Origin: Myxococcales bacterium
GTDB taxonomy: Bacteria; Myxococcota; Myxococcia; Myxococcales; Anaeromyxobacteraceae
Direction: 5' to 3'
Assembly (NCBI GenBank): GCA_021784495.1
Contig: JAJXSQ010000064.1
Coordinates: 1-9,138 of the forward strand
DNA length: 9,138 bases
Shown: positions 1 through 6,512 of the stretch, piece after piece
How the letters are laid out: every line of letters starts with the position of its first letter
Position numbering within the stretch: the stretch's first letter is position 1
Program-made: the position numbers and the translations under genes
Notes under the pieces: generated by a model
What the model was told of the DNA's origin: nothing
Database searches by the model: none
The model's input: the letters and a program-made list of their open reading frames with translations, nothing else

Positions 1-4
1 GGGC

Positions 5-28
5 GGACCCGGCCCCGGCCCCGGCCCC
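5..28. repeat. Hexanucleotide GGCCCC tract beside the gltD stop, G-quadruplex-capable on the minus strand
   Basis: Three perfect GGCCCC units lie at 11-28, preceded by a one-mismatch unit GGACCC at 5-10. Read on the minus strand (the gltD sense strand) this gives four G-runs of 4, 4, 4 and 3 bases separated by CC, which meets the usual G-quadruplex pattern. It begins only five bases after the gltD stop codon (34-36), so it would lie in the 3' untranslated part of the gltBD mRNA or between gltD and whatever follows. The tract may continue past the window edge. Whether it folds, or is simply a slippage product in GC-rich DNA, cannot be told from sequence. Confidence 0.75.
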
Positions 29-33
29 GCGGC

Positions 34-1518
34 TCAGGTCAGGACGGTGTCGCCGTAAGAGAGGTAGCGATCGACCGCCAGCGCGGCCTGGCGCCCCTCG
101 CGGATCGCCCAGACGACGAGCGACTGGCCGCGCGCCATGTCGCCGGCCGCGAAGACGCCGGGCACGCTGGTCATCTTGTTCTCGTCGGTCCAGACGTTCC
201 CGCGGTCGTCCAGCTTCGCCTGGAGCTGGCCCGGCACCGTCCGCTCCGGCCCCACGAACCCGAGCGCGAGGAGGACCAGGTCGGCCTCCAGCACCTGCTC
301 GGAGCCGGGGAGCTCCCGCGGGGCGAAGCGACCGTCGGCCCCGCGGACCCACTCCACCGAGACCAGGTGGAGCGCGCGGACCCGGCCGGCGGCGTCGCCG
401 ACGAACTTCCGGGTGAGCACCTGGTAGCGGCGCGGATCGGCGCCCCAGAGCGCCGCCGCCTCCTCCTGCCCGTAGTCCATCTTGTGGATCTTGGGCCACT
501 GCGGCCAGGGGTTGTCCGCCGCCCGCGCGTCGGGGGGGCGCGGGAGGATCTCCAGCTGGGTGACGGCCGCCGCGCCGTGGCGGATGGAGGTCCCGACGCA
601 GTCGGTCCCGGTGTCGCCGCCGCCGATCACCACCACCTTGCGCCCCGCCGCCGAGATGTACTTCCCGTCGGCCAGCCCCGAGTCGAGGAGGCTCCGGGTG
701 TTGGCGTGGAGGAACTCCATCGCCAGGTGGATCCCCTGGAGCTGGCGCCCCTCGACCGGCAGGTCCCGCGCCGCGGTCGCGCCGCCGCAGAGCACCACCG
801 CGTCGTAGTCCTTCACCAGCCGCTCGGCGGGCAGGTGGTGGCCGATCTCCGTCCCGGTGACGAAGCGGACGCCCTCGTCGGCGAGGAGCCGGACCCGCCG
901 CTCGACCACCCCCTTGTCGAGCTTCATGTTGGGGATGCCGTAGAGGAGCAGCCCGCCCACGCGGTCGGCCCGCTCGAAGACGGTGACGGCGTGGCCCGCC
1001 CGGTTGAGCTGGGCGGCGCAGGCCAGGCCGGCCGGCCCGGAGCCGACGACCGCGACCCGCTTGCCGGTGCGGACCGTCGGCGGCTCGGCGACCACCCAGC
1101 CCTCGGCGAAGGCCCGGTCGACGATCTCGCACTCCAGCGACTTGATGGTCACCGGGGCGCCGTTCAGGCCCACCGTGCAGCTCCCCTCGCAGGGCGCCGG
1201 GCAGACCCGGCCCGTGAACTCGGGGAAGTTGTTGGTCTTGGCCAGCCGGATGTAGGCCTCCTTCCACTGGCCGCGGTAGACGAGGTCGTTCCACTCCGGG
1301 ATGAGGTTGTGGACCGGGCACCCGGAGGCCATGCCGGCCAGGAGGCGGCCGGTGTGGCAGTAGGGGATGCCGCAGTCCATGCAGCGGGACGCCTGCGTCC
1401 GGAGCGTCTCCACCTCGACGGGCGGGTGCGACTCCTTCCAGTCGGCGATCCGCTCGCGCGGCGGGCGGTCGCGCCGCGGCGCCCGCTCGTACTCCAGGAA
1501 TCCGGTCGGCTTTCCCAT
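34..1518 (-). CDS. gltD: Glutamate synthase (NADPH) small (beta) subunit GltD
   Basis: A 494-residue protein, slightly longer than typical bacterial GltD (about 470-490). It passes electrons from NADPH through FAD and [4Fe-4S] clusters to the FMN of GltB, in the cytoplasm. The N-terminal Fe-S region (about 35-120) has Cys46, Cys49, Cys54 and Cys67, followed by Cys106, Cys110 and Cys114, the expected two-cluster pattern. The FAD-binding Rossmann motif is GSGPAG at 159-164. The second, pyridine-nucleotide motif is GGGDTG at 299-304, followed by the family's conserved PRPP...PWPQWP stretch. The C-terminal VFAAGD segment completes the FAD site. The ATG lies three bases after the gltB stop and its ribosome-binding sequence must overlap the gltB end (GGGTGGGAA, then AGGA very close to the ATG), which suggests translational coupling. 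Homologous domains occur in dihydropyrimidine dehydrogenase and NADPH:ferredoxin oxidoreductase-like proteins, but adjacency to gltB settles the call. No terminator is visible in the 33 bases left of the stop. Confidence 0.97.
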   Translation of the reverse strand: MGKPTGFLEYERAPRRDRPPRERIADWKESHPPVEVETLRTQASRCMDCGIPYCHTGRLLAGMASGCPVHNLIPEWNDLVYRGQWKEAYIRLAKTNNFPEFTGRVCPAPCEGSCTVGLNGAPVTIKSLECEIVDRAFAEGWVVAEPPTVRTGKRVAVVGSGPAGLACAAQLNRAGHAVTVFERADRVGGLLLYGIPNMKLDKGVVERRVRLLADEGVRFVTGTEIGHHLPAERLVKDYDAVVLCGGATAARDLPVEGRQLQGIHLAMEFLHANTRSLLDSGLADGKYISAAGRKVVVIGGGDTGTDCVGTSIRHGAAAVTQLEILPRPPDARAADNPWPQWPKIHKMDYGQEEAAALWGADPRRYQVLTRKFVGDAAGRVRALHLVSVEWVRGADGRFAPRELPGSEQVLEADLVLLALGFVGPERTVPGQLQAKLDDRGNVWTDENKMTSVPGVFAAGDMARGQSLVVWAIREGRQAALAVDRYLSYGDTVLT

Positions 1519-1521
1519 GTC

Positions 1522-4500
1522 CTAGTTCCCACCCGCCCGCGCGGCGTCGTGCGCGTTGCGCTCGAAGGCGATCAGCTCCGCGGTCTCGGGCGGGAGCCCG
1601 GTGGCCAGCAGCTGCCGCTGCGCCTCGATCATCCGGTGATAGTCGTGCGGCAGGACCTTCACCAGCCGCGGGAGGAGCTCCCCCCAGGCGTCGAGGACCC
1701 GCCGGCCGAGGGCGCTCCCGGTCGCCGCGACGTGGCGCGCCACCAACCCCTTCACCAGGTCGGCCTCCTCCGGGTCGACGATCGGCCCGAGCCCCACGAG
1801 CTGCCGGTTGCAGCGCGCGGCGAAGGCGCCGTCGCGGTCGAGGACGTAGGCGACGCCGCCCGACATCCCGGCGGCGAAGTTCCGGCCGGTGGCGCCGAGC
1901 ACCACCACCCGCCCGCCGGTCATGTACTCGCAGCCGTGGTCGCCGACGCCCTCCACGACCGCCTCGGCGCCGGAGTTGCGCACCGCGAACCGCTCGCCGG
2001 CGACGCCGCGGATGAAGACCTCGCCGCCGGTGGCGCCGTAGAGCGCGACGTTCCCGACGATGACGTTCTCCTCCGGGACGAAGGTCGAGGCGGCCGGCGG
2101 GAAGACGGCCAGGCTGCCGCCGGAGAGCCCCTTGCCGAGGTAGTCGTTCGCGTCCCCCTCGAGCGTCAGCGTCATGCCGCGCGGCACGAAGGCGCCGAAG
2201 GACTGGCCGGCCGAGCCGCGGAAGCGGAAGGTGATGGTCCCCGGGGGCAGGCCGGCCGCGCCGTGGCGGCGGGTGAGCTCGCTCCCGGTGAGGGTGCCCA
2301 CCACCCGGTTCACGTTCCGGATCGCCAGGGTGGCGTCCACCGGCTCCCCCCGCTCGAGCGCCGGGCGCGCCAGCGGCAGGAGCGTCGTCGCGTCGAGGCT
2401 CCGCTCCACGCCGTGGTCCTGCGGGATGGTGCAGGTCCGGCCGTAGCTCCGGGGGACGGTCGGCTTGAAGAGGATCCGGGAGAAGTCGAGGTTGCGGGCC
2501 TTCCAGTGGTCCACGGCGCGCCGCATCTCCAGCCGCTCGGAGCGCCCGACCATCTCGTCGATGGTCCGGAAGCCGAGCTCGGCCATGAGCTCGCGGACCT
2601 CCTGGGCGATGAAGCGCATGAAGGTGACCACGTGGGCGGGGTCGCCGGTGAAGCGGGCCCGGAGCTTCGGATCCTGGGTGGCGACCCCCACCGGGCAGGT
2701 GTTGAGGTGGCAGACCCGCATCATGACGCAGCCCAGGACGACGAGCGGCGCGGTCGCGAAGCCGAACTCCTCGGCGCCGAGGAGCGCGCCGATCACCACG
2801 TCCCGCCCCGTCTTGAGCTGGCCGTCGACCTCCACGACGATCCGGCTGCGGAGGTCGTTCATCACCAGCACCTGGTGGGCCTCGGCGAGCCCCAGCTCCC
2901 AGGGGATGCCGGCGTGCTTGATGGAGGTGAGCGGCGAGGCCCCGGTGCCGCCGTCGTGGCCCGAGATGAGCACCACGTCGGCGTGGGCCTTGGCGACCCC
3001 GGCGGCGATGGTCCCGACGCCCACCTCGGCGACGAGCTTCACGCTCACCCGCGCCTGGTGGTTGGCGTTCTTCAGGTCGTGGATCAGCTGCGCCAGGTCC
3101 TCGATGGAGTAGATGTCGTGGTGGGGCGGCGGCGAGATGAGCCCGACCCCCGGCGTCGCGTGGCGGACCCGGGCGATCCAGGGGTAGACCTTCGACCCGG
3201 GCAGCTGGCCGCCCTCGCCGGGCTTGGCCCCCTGGGCCATCTTGATCTGGAGCTCCCGGGCGTTCACCAGGTACTCGCTGGTGACGCCGAAGCGCCCGCT
3301 CGCCACCTGCTTGATCGCCGAGTTCTTGGAGTCGCCGCCGGGCAGCGGGTGGTAGCGGGCCGGGTCCTCCCCGCCCTCGCCGGTGTTCGACTTGCCGCCG
3401 ATCCGGTTCATCGCCACGGCGAGCGCCTCGTGCGCCTCCTGGGAGATGGAGCCGTAGCTCATCGCGCCGGTCTTGAAGCGGCGGACGATCGCGTCGACCG
3501 GCTCGACCTCGTCGACCGGGACGGGGCGGGCGGAGCGCTTCAGGTCCATGAGGCCGCGCAGGGTGCAGAGGTTGCGGGCCTGGACGTCGACGAGGGCCGT
3601 GTACTCCTTGAAGGCCGGGTAGCTGCCGGTCCGGGTGGCGAGCTGGAGCCGGTAGATCGTCTCGGGGTTGAAGAGGTGGTGCTCGCCGCCCTCGCGCCAC
3701 TGGTACTGGCCGCCCGCCGGCAGGCTGCGGTGGACGATGGGGCGCCGCGGCGGGAAGCCCCGCTCGTGGCGGAGGCGGGCCTCGCGGGCCACCACCTCGA
3801 TGCCCACGCCGCCGACCCGGGTCGCCGTCCAGGTGAAGTACTCGTCGATGAAGTCCTGGTTGAGCCCGATCGCCTCGAACACCTGGGCGCCGTGGTAGCT
3901 CTGGATGGTCGAGATCCCCATCTTGGAGATCACCTTGACGATCCCCTTGGCGACCGCCTTGGCGTACTTCTTCTCGGCGTCGTGCGCCGCCCCGGGGATG
4001 GTCCCGAGCCGCACCTGGTCGTGGATGGTCTCGAAGGCGAGGTAGGGGTTCACCGCGCTGGCGCCGTAGCCGATGAGGAGCGCGAAGTGGTGGACCTCGC
4101 GCGGCTCGCCCGACTCGAGGATCAGGCCGCAGCGGGTCCGCGTCCCCTCCCGGATGAGGTGGTGCTGCACCGCCGACACCGCGAGGAGCGACGGGATGGG
4201 CGCCGAGGTCGCGTCGTGGCCGCGGTCCGAGAGGATGATGACGTTGTACCCCTCGGCGATGCTCTCCGAGACGCGCCAGCGGAGGTCCTCGAGCGCCTTG
4301 CGGAGCCCGGCCCCGCCGGCGGAGGCCTGGAAGAGGGTCGGGAGGGTGATGGCGCGGAGCCCCTTCGACGCCGCGCCGCCGTCGAGGGCCCGGATCTTCT
4401 CCAGCTCCTCGTTGCGGAGGACCGGCGTCGGGAGGGCGAGCTGGCGCGCCGCCTCGGGCCCGGGCTCGAGGAGGTTCCCCTCCGGCCCCACGGCGGTCTC

Positions 4501-6132
4501 CACCGCCATGATCAGCTCCTCGCGGATGGCGTCGACCGGTGGGTTGGTCACCTGGGCGAAGAGCTGCTTGAAGTAGTTGAAGAGGAGCTGCGGCTTCTCC
4601 GAGAGGACGGCGAGCGGGGTGTCGGTCCCCATCGACCCGAGCGGCTCGGCCCCGTCGGAGGCCATGGGGACGACGAGCAGCTTCACGTCCTCGGAGGTGT
4701 AGCCGAACACCTCCTGGCGGCGGAGGACCGTCTCGTGGTCGGGCTCGATGACCCGCGGCGGGCGGGGGAGCTGGTCGAGCCGGACCAGGTGCTCCTCCAG
4801 CCAGCGGGCGTAGGGCTCGGCGGCGGCGATGCCGTCCTTCAGCTCGGCGTCGGAGACGATCCGCCCCCGCGCGGTGTCGACGAGGAAGATCCGGCCGGGC
4901 TGGAGCCGCCCCTTCTCCACCACCTGCTCCGGCGGCACGTCGAGCACCCCCACCTCGGAGGCCATGACGACGAGGCCGTCGGTGGTGACGTAGTAGCGCG
5001 ACGGGCGCAGCCCGTTCCGATCGAGCACCGCGCCGATCCGGACGCCGTCGGTGAAGGCGATCGAGGCCGGCCCGTCCCACGGCTCCATCAGGCAGGCGTG
5101 GTACTCGTAGAACGCCCGGCGCTCCGGGCTCATCCCCTCGTGGCGGCTCCAGGGCTCCGGGACCATCATCATCACCGCGTGGGTGATCTCCCGGCCGGCG
5201 AGGGTGAGGAGCTCGAGGACGTTGTCGAACATCGACGAGTCCGAGCCGTCGGTGTCGATCACCGTGAGGAGCTTCTGGAGATCGCTCCCGAAGAGGCGCG
5301 ACCGCATCATCGACTGGCGCGCGTGCATCCAGTTGATGTTGCCCCGGAGCGTGTTGATCTCGCCGTTGTGGGAGATGTACCGGTACGGGTGCGCGCGCGA
5401 CCAGGAGGGGAAGGTGTTGGTCGAGAAGCGGGAGTGGACCATCCCCAGGGCGGACACCACCGCCTCGTCCCGCAGGTCGGGGTAGTACTGGCGGAGCTGG
5501 GGCGCGTTGAGCATCCCCTTGTAGACGATCGTCTTGTAGCTGAGGGACGGGACGTAGAAGTGGCTGCGCCCGGGGATCGCCGAGCGCGAGACCTTCTTCT
5601 CGACCTGGCGCCGGATCACGAAGAGCTTCCGCTCGAAGGCCAGCTCGTCGGCGAGCCCCTCCCCGCGCCCGACGAAGATCTGGCGGACGACCGGCTGGGA
5701 CGCCCGCGCCGACGGCCCGAGCGAGCCGTCGTCGGTGGGGACGTCGCGCCAGCCGAGGAGGAGCTGCCCCTCCTCGCGGACCGTCTGCTCGAAGAGCCGC
5801 TCGCAGGCCGCGCGCCCCTCGGCCGACGGCGGCAGGAAGACCATCCCGGCGGCGTAGTGGCCGGCCGCGGGGATCGCGAACCCGAGCTGGCCGCAGCGCT
5901 CGCGCAGGAACGCGTGGGGGAGCTGGAGGAGGATGCCGGCGCCGTCGCCGGTGTTCTTCTCGGCCCCGACCGCGCCTCGGTGCTCGAGGTTCACGAGGAC
6001 GGTGAGCGCCTTCTCCACGATGTCGTGGGAGGCGCGCCCCTGGATGTCCACCACGAACCCGAACCCGCACGCGTCCCGCTCGGTGGCCGGATCGTAGAGC
6101 CCCTGCTTCGCCGGATAGCCGGTCTCGATCAT
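1522..6132 (-). CDS. gltB: Glutamate synthase (NADPH) large (alpha) subunit GltB
   Basis: A full-length 1536-residue protein (family about 1480-1550) that makes two glutamates from glutamine and 2-oxoglutarate, the second step of GS-GOGAT ammonia assimilation. Domains in order: class II glutamine amidotransferase (about 22-430), central domain (about 475-770), FMN-binding synthase barrel (about 840-1220) and C-terminal GXGXG beta-helix (about 1260-1480). The catalytic nucleophile is Cys22 in the motif DACGFGF, so a 21-residue propeptide should be removed to expose it. The oxyanion-hole motif NGE is at 256-258 in SHNGEINTLRGN. The [3Fe-4S] ligands are Cys1135, Cys1141 and Cys1146 in CVMMRVCHLNTC. 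The barrel carries RFKTGAMSYGS from Arg885. The ATG at 6132-6130 follows a purine-rich GAGGGTGAAAGAGAAGAG and gives the usual propeptide length. It is co-transcribed with gltD three bases downstream. No truncation, frameshift or missing key residue is seen. Ferredoxin-dependent GOGAT is related, but the adjacent gltD supports the NADPH type. Confidence 0.98.
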   Translation of the reverse strand: MIETGYPAKQGLYDPATERDACGFGFVVDIQGRASHDIVEKALTVLVNLEHRGAVGAEKNTGDGAGILLQLPHAFLRERCGQLGFAIPAAGHYAAGMVFLPPSAEGRAACERLFEQTVREEGQLLLGWRDVPTDDGSLGPSARASQPVVRQIFVGRGEGLADELAFERKLFVIRRQVEKKVSRSAIPGRSHFYVPSLSYKTIVYKGMLNAPQLRQYYPDLRDEAVVSALGMVHSRFSTNTFPSWSRAHPYRYISHNGEINTLRGNINWMHARQSMMRSRLFGSDLQKLLTVIDTDGSDSSMFDNVLELLTLAGREITHAVMMMVPEPWSRHEGMSPERRAFYEYHACLMEPWDGPASIAFTDGVRIGAVLDRNGLRPSRYYVTTDGLVVMASEVGVLDVPPEQVVEKGRLQPGRIFLVDTARGRIVSDAELKDGIAAAEPYARWLEEHLVRLDQLPRPPRVIEPDHETVLRRQEVFGYTSEDVKLLVVPMASDGAEPLGSMGTDTPLAVLSEKPQLLFNYFKQLFAQVTNPPVDAIREELIMAVETAVGPEGNLLEPGPEAARQLALPTPVLRNEELEKIRALDGGAASKGLRAITLPTLFQASAGGAGLRKALEDLRWRVSESIAEGYNVIILSDRGHDATSAPIPSLLAVSAVQHHLIREGTRTRCGLILESGEPREVHHFALLIGYGASAVNPYLAFETIHDQVRLGTIPGAAHDAEKKYAKAVAKGIVKVISKMGISTIQSYHGAQVFEAIGLNQDFIDEYFTWTATRVGGVGIEVVAREARLRHERGFPPRRPIVHRSLPAGGQYQWREGGEHHLFNPETIYRLQLATRTGSYPAFKEYTALVDVQARNLCTLRGLMDLKRSARPVPVDEVEPVDAIVRRFKTGAMSYGSISQEAHEALAVAMNRIGGKSNTGEGGEDPARYHPLPGGDSKNSAIKQVASGRFGVTSEYLVNARELQIKMAQGAKPGEGGQLPGSKVYPWIARVRHATPGVGLISPPPHHDIYSIEDLAQLIHDLKNANHQARVSVKLVAEVGVGTIAAGVAKAHADVVLISGHDGGTGASPLTSIKHAGIPWELGLAEAHQVLVMNDLRSRIVVEVDGQLKTGRDVVIGALLGAEEFGFATAPLVVLGCVMMRVCHLNTCPVGVATQDPKLRARFTGDPAHVVTFMRFIAQEVRELMAELGFRTIDEMVGRSERLEMRRAVDHWKARNLDFSRILFKPTVPRSYGRTCTIPQDHGVERSLDATTLLPLARPALERGEPVDATLAIRNVNRVVGTLTGSELTRRHGAAGLPPGTITFRFRGSAGQSFGAFVPRGMTLTLEGDANDYLGKGLSGGSLAVFPPAASTFVPEENVIVGNVALYGATGGEVFIRGVAGERFAVRNSGAEAVVEGVGDHGCEYMTGGRVVVLGATGRNFAAGMSGGVAYVLDRDGAFAARCNRQLVGLGPIVDPEEADLVKGLVARHVAATGSALGRRVLDAWGELLPRLVKVLPHDYHRMIEAQRQLLATGLPPETAELIAFERNAHDAARAGGN

Positions 6133-6151
6133 CTCTTCTCTTTCACCCTCG

Positions 6152-6181
6152 CGGGAATGGCTCCCGTCGCGCCCGGCGACG
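6152..6181 (-). promoter_or_regulatory. Two mutually exclusive hairpins in the gltB leader, close to the start codon
   Basis: One stem pairs CGTCGC (6165-6170) with GCGACG (6176-6181) across a five-base loop. The other pairs CGGGA (6152-6156) with TCCCG (6162-6166), also across five bases. They share bases 6165-6166, so both cannot form completely at once. They lie about 20-50 bases upstream of the gltB ATG, next to the purine-rich ribosome-binding stretch at 6133-6150. Short GC stems are common by chance at this base composition, so function is unproven. Confidence 0.3.
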
Positions 6182-6214
6182 CGCGCCTGGCCGCGTGCCT
6201 GCGACGCGCTGTCT

Positions 6215-6239
6215 GGGAACGCTCACGTCCCGTCGTGAG
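6215..6239 (-). promoter_or_regulatory. Candidate H-type pseudoknot in the gltB 5' leader
   Basis: On the minus strand the order is CTCACG (6239-6234), AC, GGGA (6231-6228), CGTGAG (6227-6222), CGT, TCCC (6218-6215). The outer segments CTCACG and CGTGAG form a perfect 6-bp hairpin, and its loop bases GGGA are complementary to the TCCC just downstream. That interleaved pairing is the topology of a compact H-type pseudoknot with a 2-base first connector, no gap between stems and a 3-base last connector. It would lie within about 10-30 bases of the presumed transcript start. The 3-base crossing of a 6-bp stem is tight. I do not recognise it as a known riboswitch class. Confidence 0.3.
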
Positions 6240-6266
6240 GTTTGGACCGCGGAGTGTGTCCCAAAC
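6240..6266. repeat. Operator-like inverted repeat around the candidate gltB -10 box
   Basis: GTTTGG (6240-6245) and CCAAAC (6261-6266) are perfect inverted arms separated by 15 bases, with arm centres 21 bases apart, about two helical turns. Allowing one bulged base the arms extend to GTTTGGAC and GTCCCAAAC. The weak -10 candidate (6253-6258, minus strand) lies between the arms. This is the geometry expected of a dimeric regulator's site, but no regulator is encoded in the window and the motif is not one I recognise. Confidence 0.35.
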
Positions 6267-6282
6267 GGGAGAAATGCGTCAA
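6253..6282 (-). promoter_or_regulatory. Candidate sigma-70-type promoter for gltBD
   Basis: On the minus strand TTGACG (6282-6277) matches five of six bases of the -35 consensus. An 18-base spacer leads to CACACT (6258-6253), which matches only three of six bases of the -10 consensus. Initiation would fall near 6246, giving a leader of about 115 bases before the gltB ATG. An A/T-rich stretch (6300-6313) lies further upstream. The -35 is good, the -10 is weak, and high-GC bacteria often have poor -10 boxes. I found no sigma-54 type GG-N10-GC element that fits better. Confidence 0.35.
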
Positions 6283-6305
6283 GAGGCCTTCGCCTCAGGA
6301 TTTTT
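6283..6305 (+). terminator. Weak terminator-like hairpin followed by a short T-run
   Basis: GAGGC (6283-6287) pairs with GCCTC (6292-6296) across a CTTC loop. Four bases later comes TTTTT at 6301-6305 on the plus strand. The 5-bp stem and separated T-run make a poor intrinsic terminator, and no gene ends upstream on this strand. It could stop antisense transcripts or early plus-strand transcripts, or be incidental. Confidence 0.2.
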
Positions 6306-6313
6306 CATTTATT

Positions 6314-6332
6314 CATGCCGCGTCGCGGCATG
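6314..6332. repeat. Perfect 19-bp palindrome
   Basis: CATGCCGCG (6314-6322) and CGCGGCATG (6324-6332) are perfect 9-base inverted halves around a single central T at 6323. As DNA it could be an operator for a dimeric regulator. As RNA it gives an 8-bp stem with a GTC loop on either strand. It directly follows the A/T-rich stretch at 6300-6313, the most promoter-like composition in the gap, and lies about 180 bases upstream of the resB ATG. Confidence 0.6.
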
Positions 6333-6335
6333 CGA

Positions 6336-6355
6336 CCTGACCCATTCCGGTCGGG
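6336..6355. repeat. Seven-pair hairpin, second of three close-packed stems
   Basis: CCTGACC (6336-6342) pairs with GGTCGGG (6349-6355) around a six-base loop CATTCC, with one T-G wobble (T6338 with G6353) when read on the plus strand. An alternative stem CGACC (6333-6337) with GGTCG (6349-6353) competes with it. It starts three bases after the 19-bp palindrome and ends two bases before the next stem. Confidence 0.4.
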
Positions 6356-6357
6356 AT

Positions 6358-6379
6358 CCGCACCCCCCGAAGGGTGCGG
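6358..6379. repeat. Perfect 8-bp hairpin, third of three close-packed stems
   Basis: CCGCACCC (6358-6365) and GGGTGCGG (6372-6379) form a perfect 8-bp stem around the six-base loop CCCGAA. No T-run follows on either strand, so it is not a standard intrinsic terminator. With the two preceding stems it makes an almost continuous block of paired sequence from 6314 to 6379. Confidence 0.5.
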
Positions 6380-6500
6380 TCATCGATCCAGCATGTCCAC
6401 TTCCGGCGTGCAGCGGGATGTGTCATCTTGCGCCCCTGCCGAGACGAGCGTCCGAGGGATCACGGCGGTCCGACCCGCCCGACGCCGCCACGTCTCGAAT

Positions 6501-6505
6501 GGAGA
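6501..6505 (+). promoter_or_regulatory. Ribosome-binding site that fixes the resB start
   Basis: GGAGA lies seven bases before the ATG at 6513. It supports this start over in-frame alternatives at 6393 (ATG) and 6195 (GTG), which lack a comparable site and would translate the hairpin-rich region. Confidence 0.65.
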
Positions 6506-6512
6506 TCGGACC

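Larger units (their letters stand above)
6133..6512. other. Divergent intergenic region between gltBD and resB-ccsA
   Basis: This 380-base gap separates the two divergent operons and must hold both promoters. It contains no convincing gene. Its middle (about 6261-6316) is clearly less GC-rich than the flanks, with short A/T runs at 6300-6313. Inverted repeats are dense: arms at 6152-6166, 6165-6181, 6222-6239, 6240-6266, 6283-6296, 6314-6332, 6336-6355 and 6358-6379. From 6380 to 6500 I see only short, unremarkable symmetry (for example GGTC-C-GACC at 6467-6475) and no clear promoter for resB. The plus-strand frame of resB stays open back to 6195, but the upstream translation looks nothing like a ResB N-terminus. 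Confidence 0.85.

Noticed and set aside
6191..6206. Possible sigma-54 promoter on the minus strand (GGCACG followed by CGGCCAGGC)
   Set aside because: The GG to GC spacing is off by one base and the -12 element lacks the TTGC core.
6215..6239. Known glutamine riboswitch (glnA RNA) or preQ1-type leader
   Set aside because: The conserved core sequences of those classes, as far as I can recall them, are not present. Only the general pseudoknot topology is shared with preQ1-type RNAs.
6195..6512. Longer resB start (GTG at 6195 or ATG at 6393)
   Set aside because: The added residues do not resemble a ResB N-terminus, would run through the hairpin block, and lack a ribosome-binding site as good as the GGAGA before 6513.
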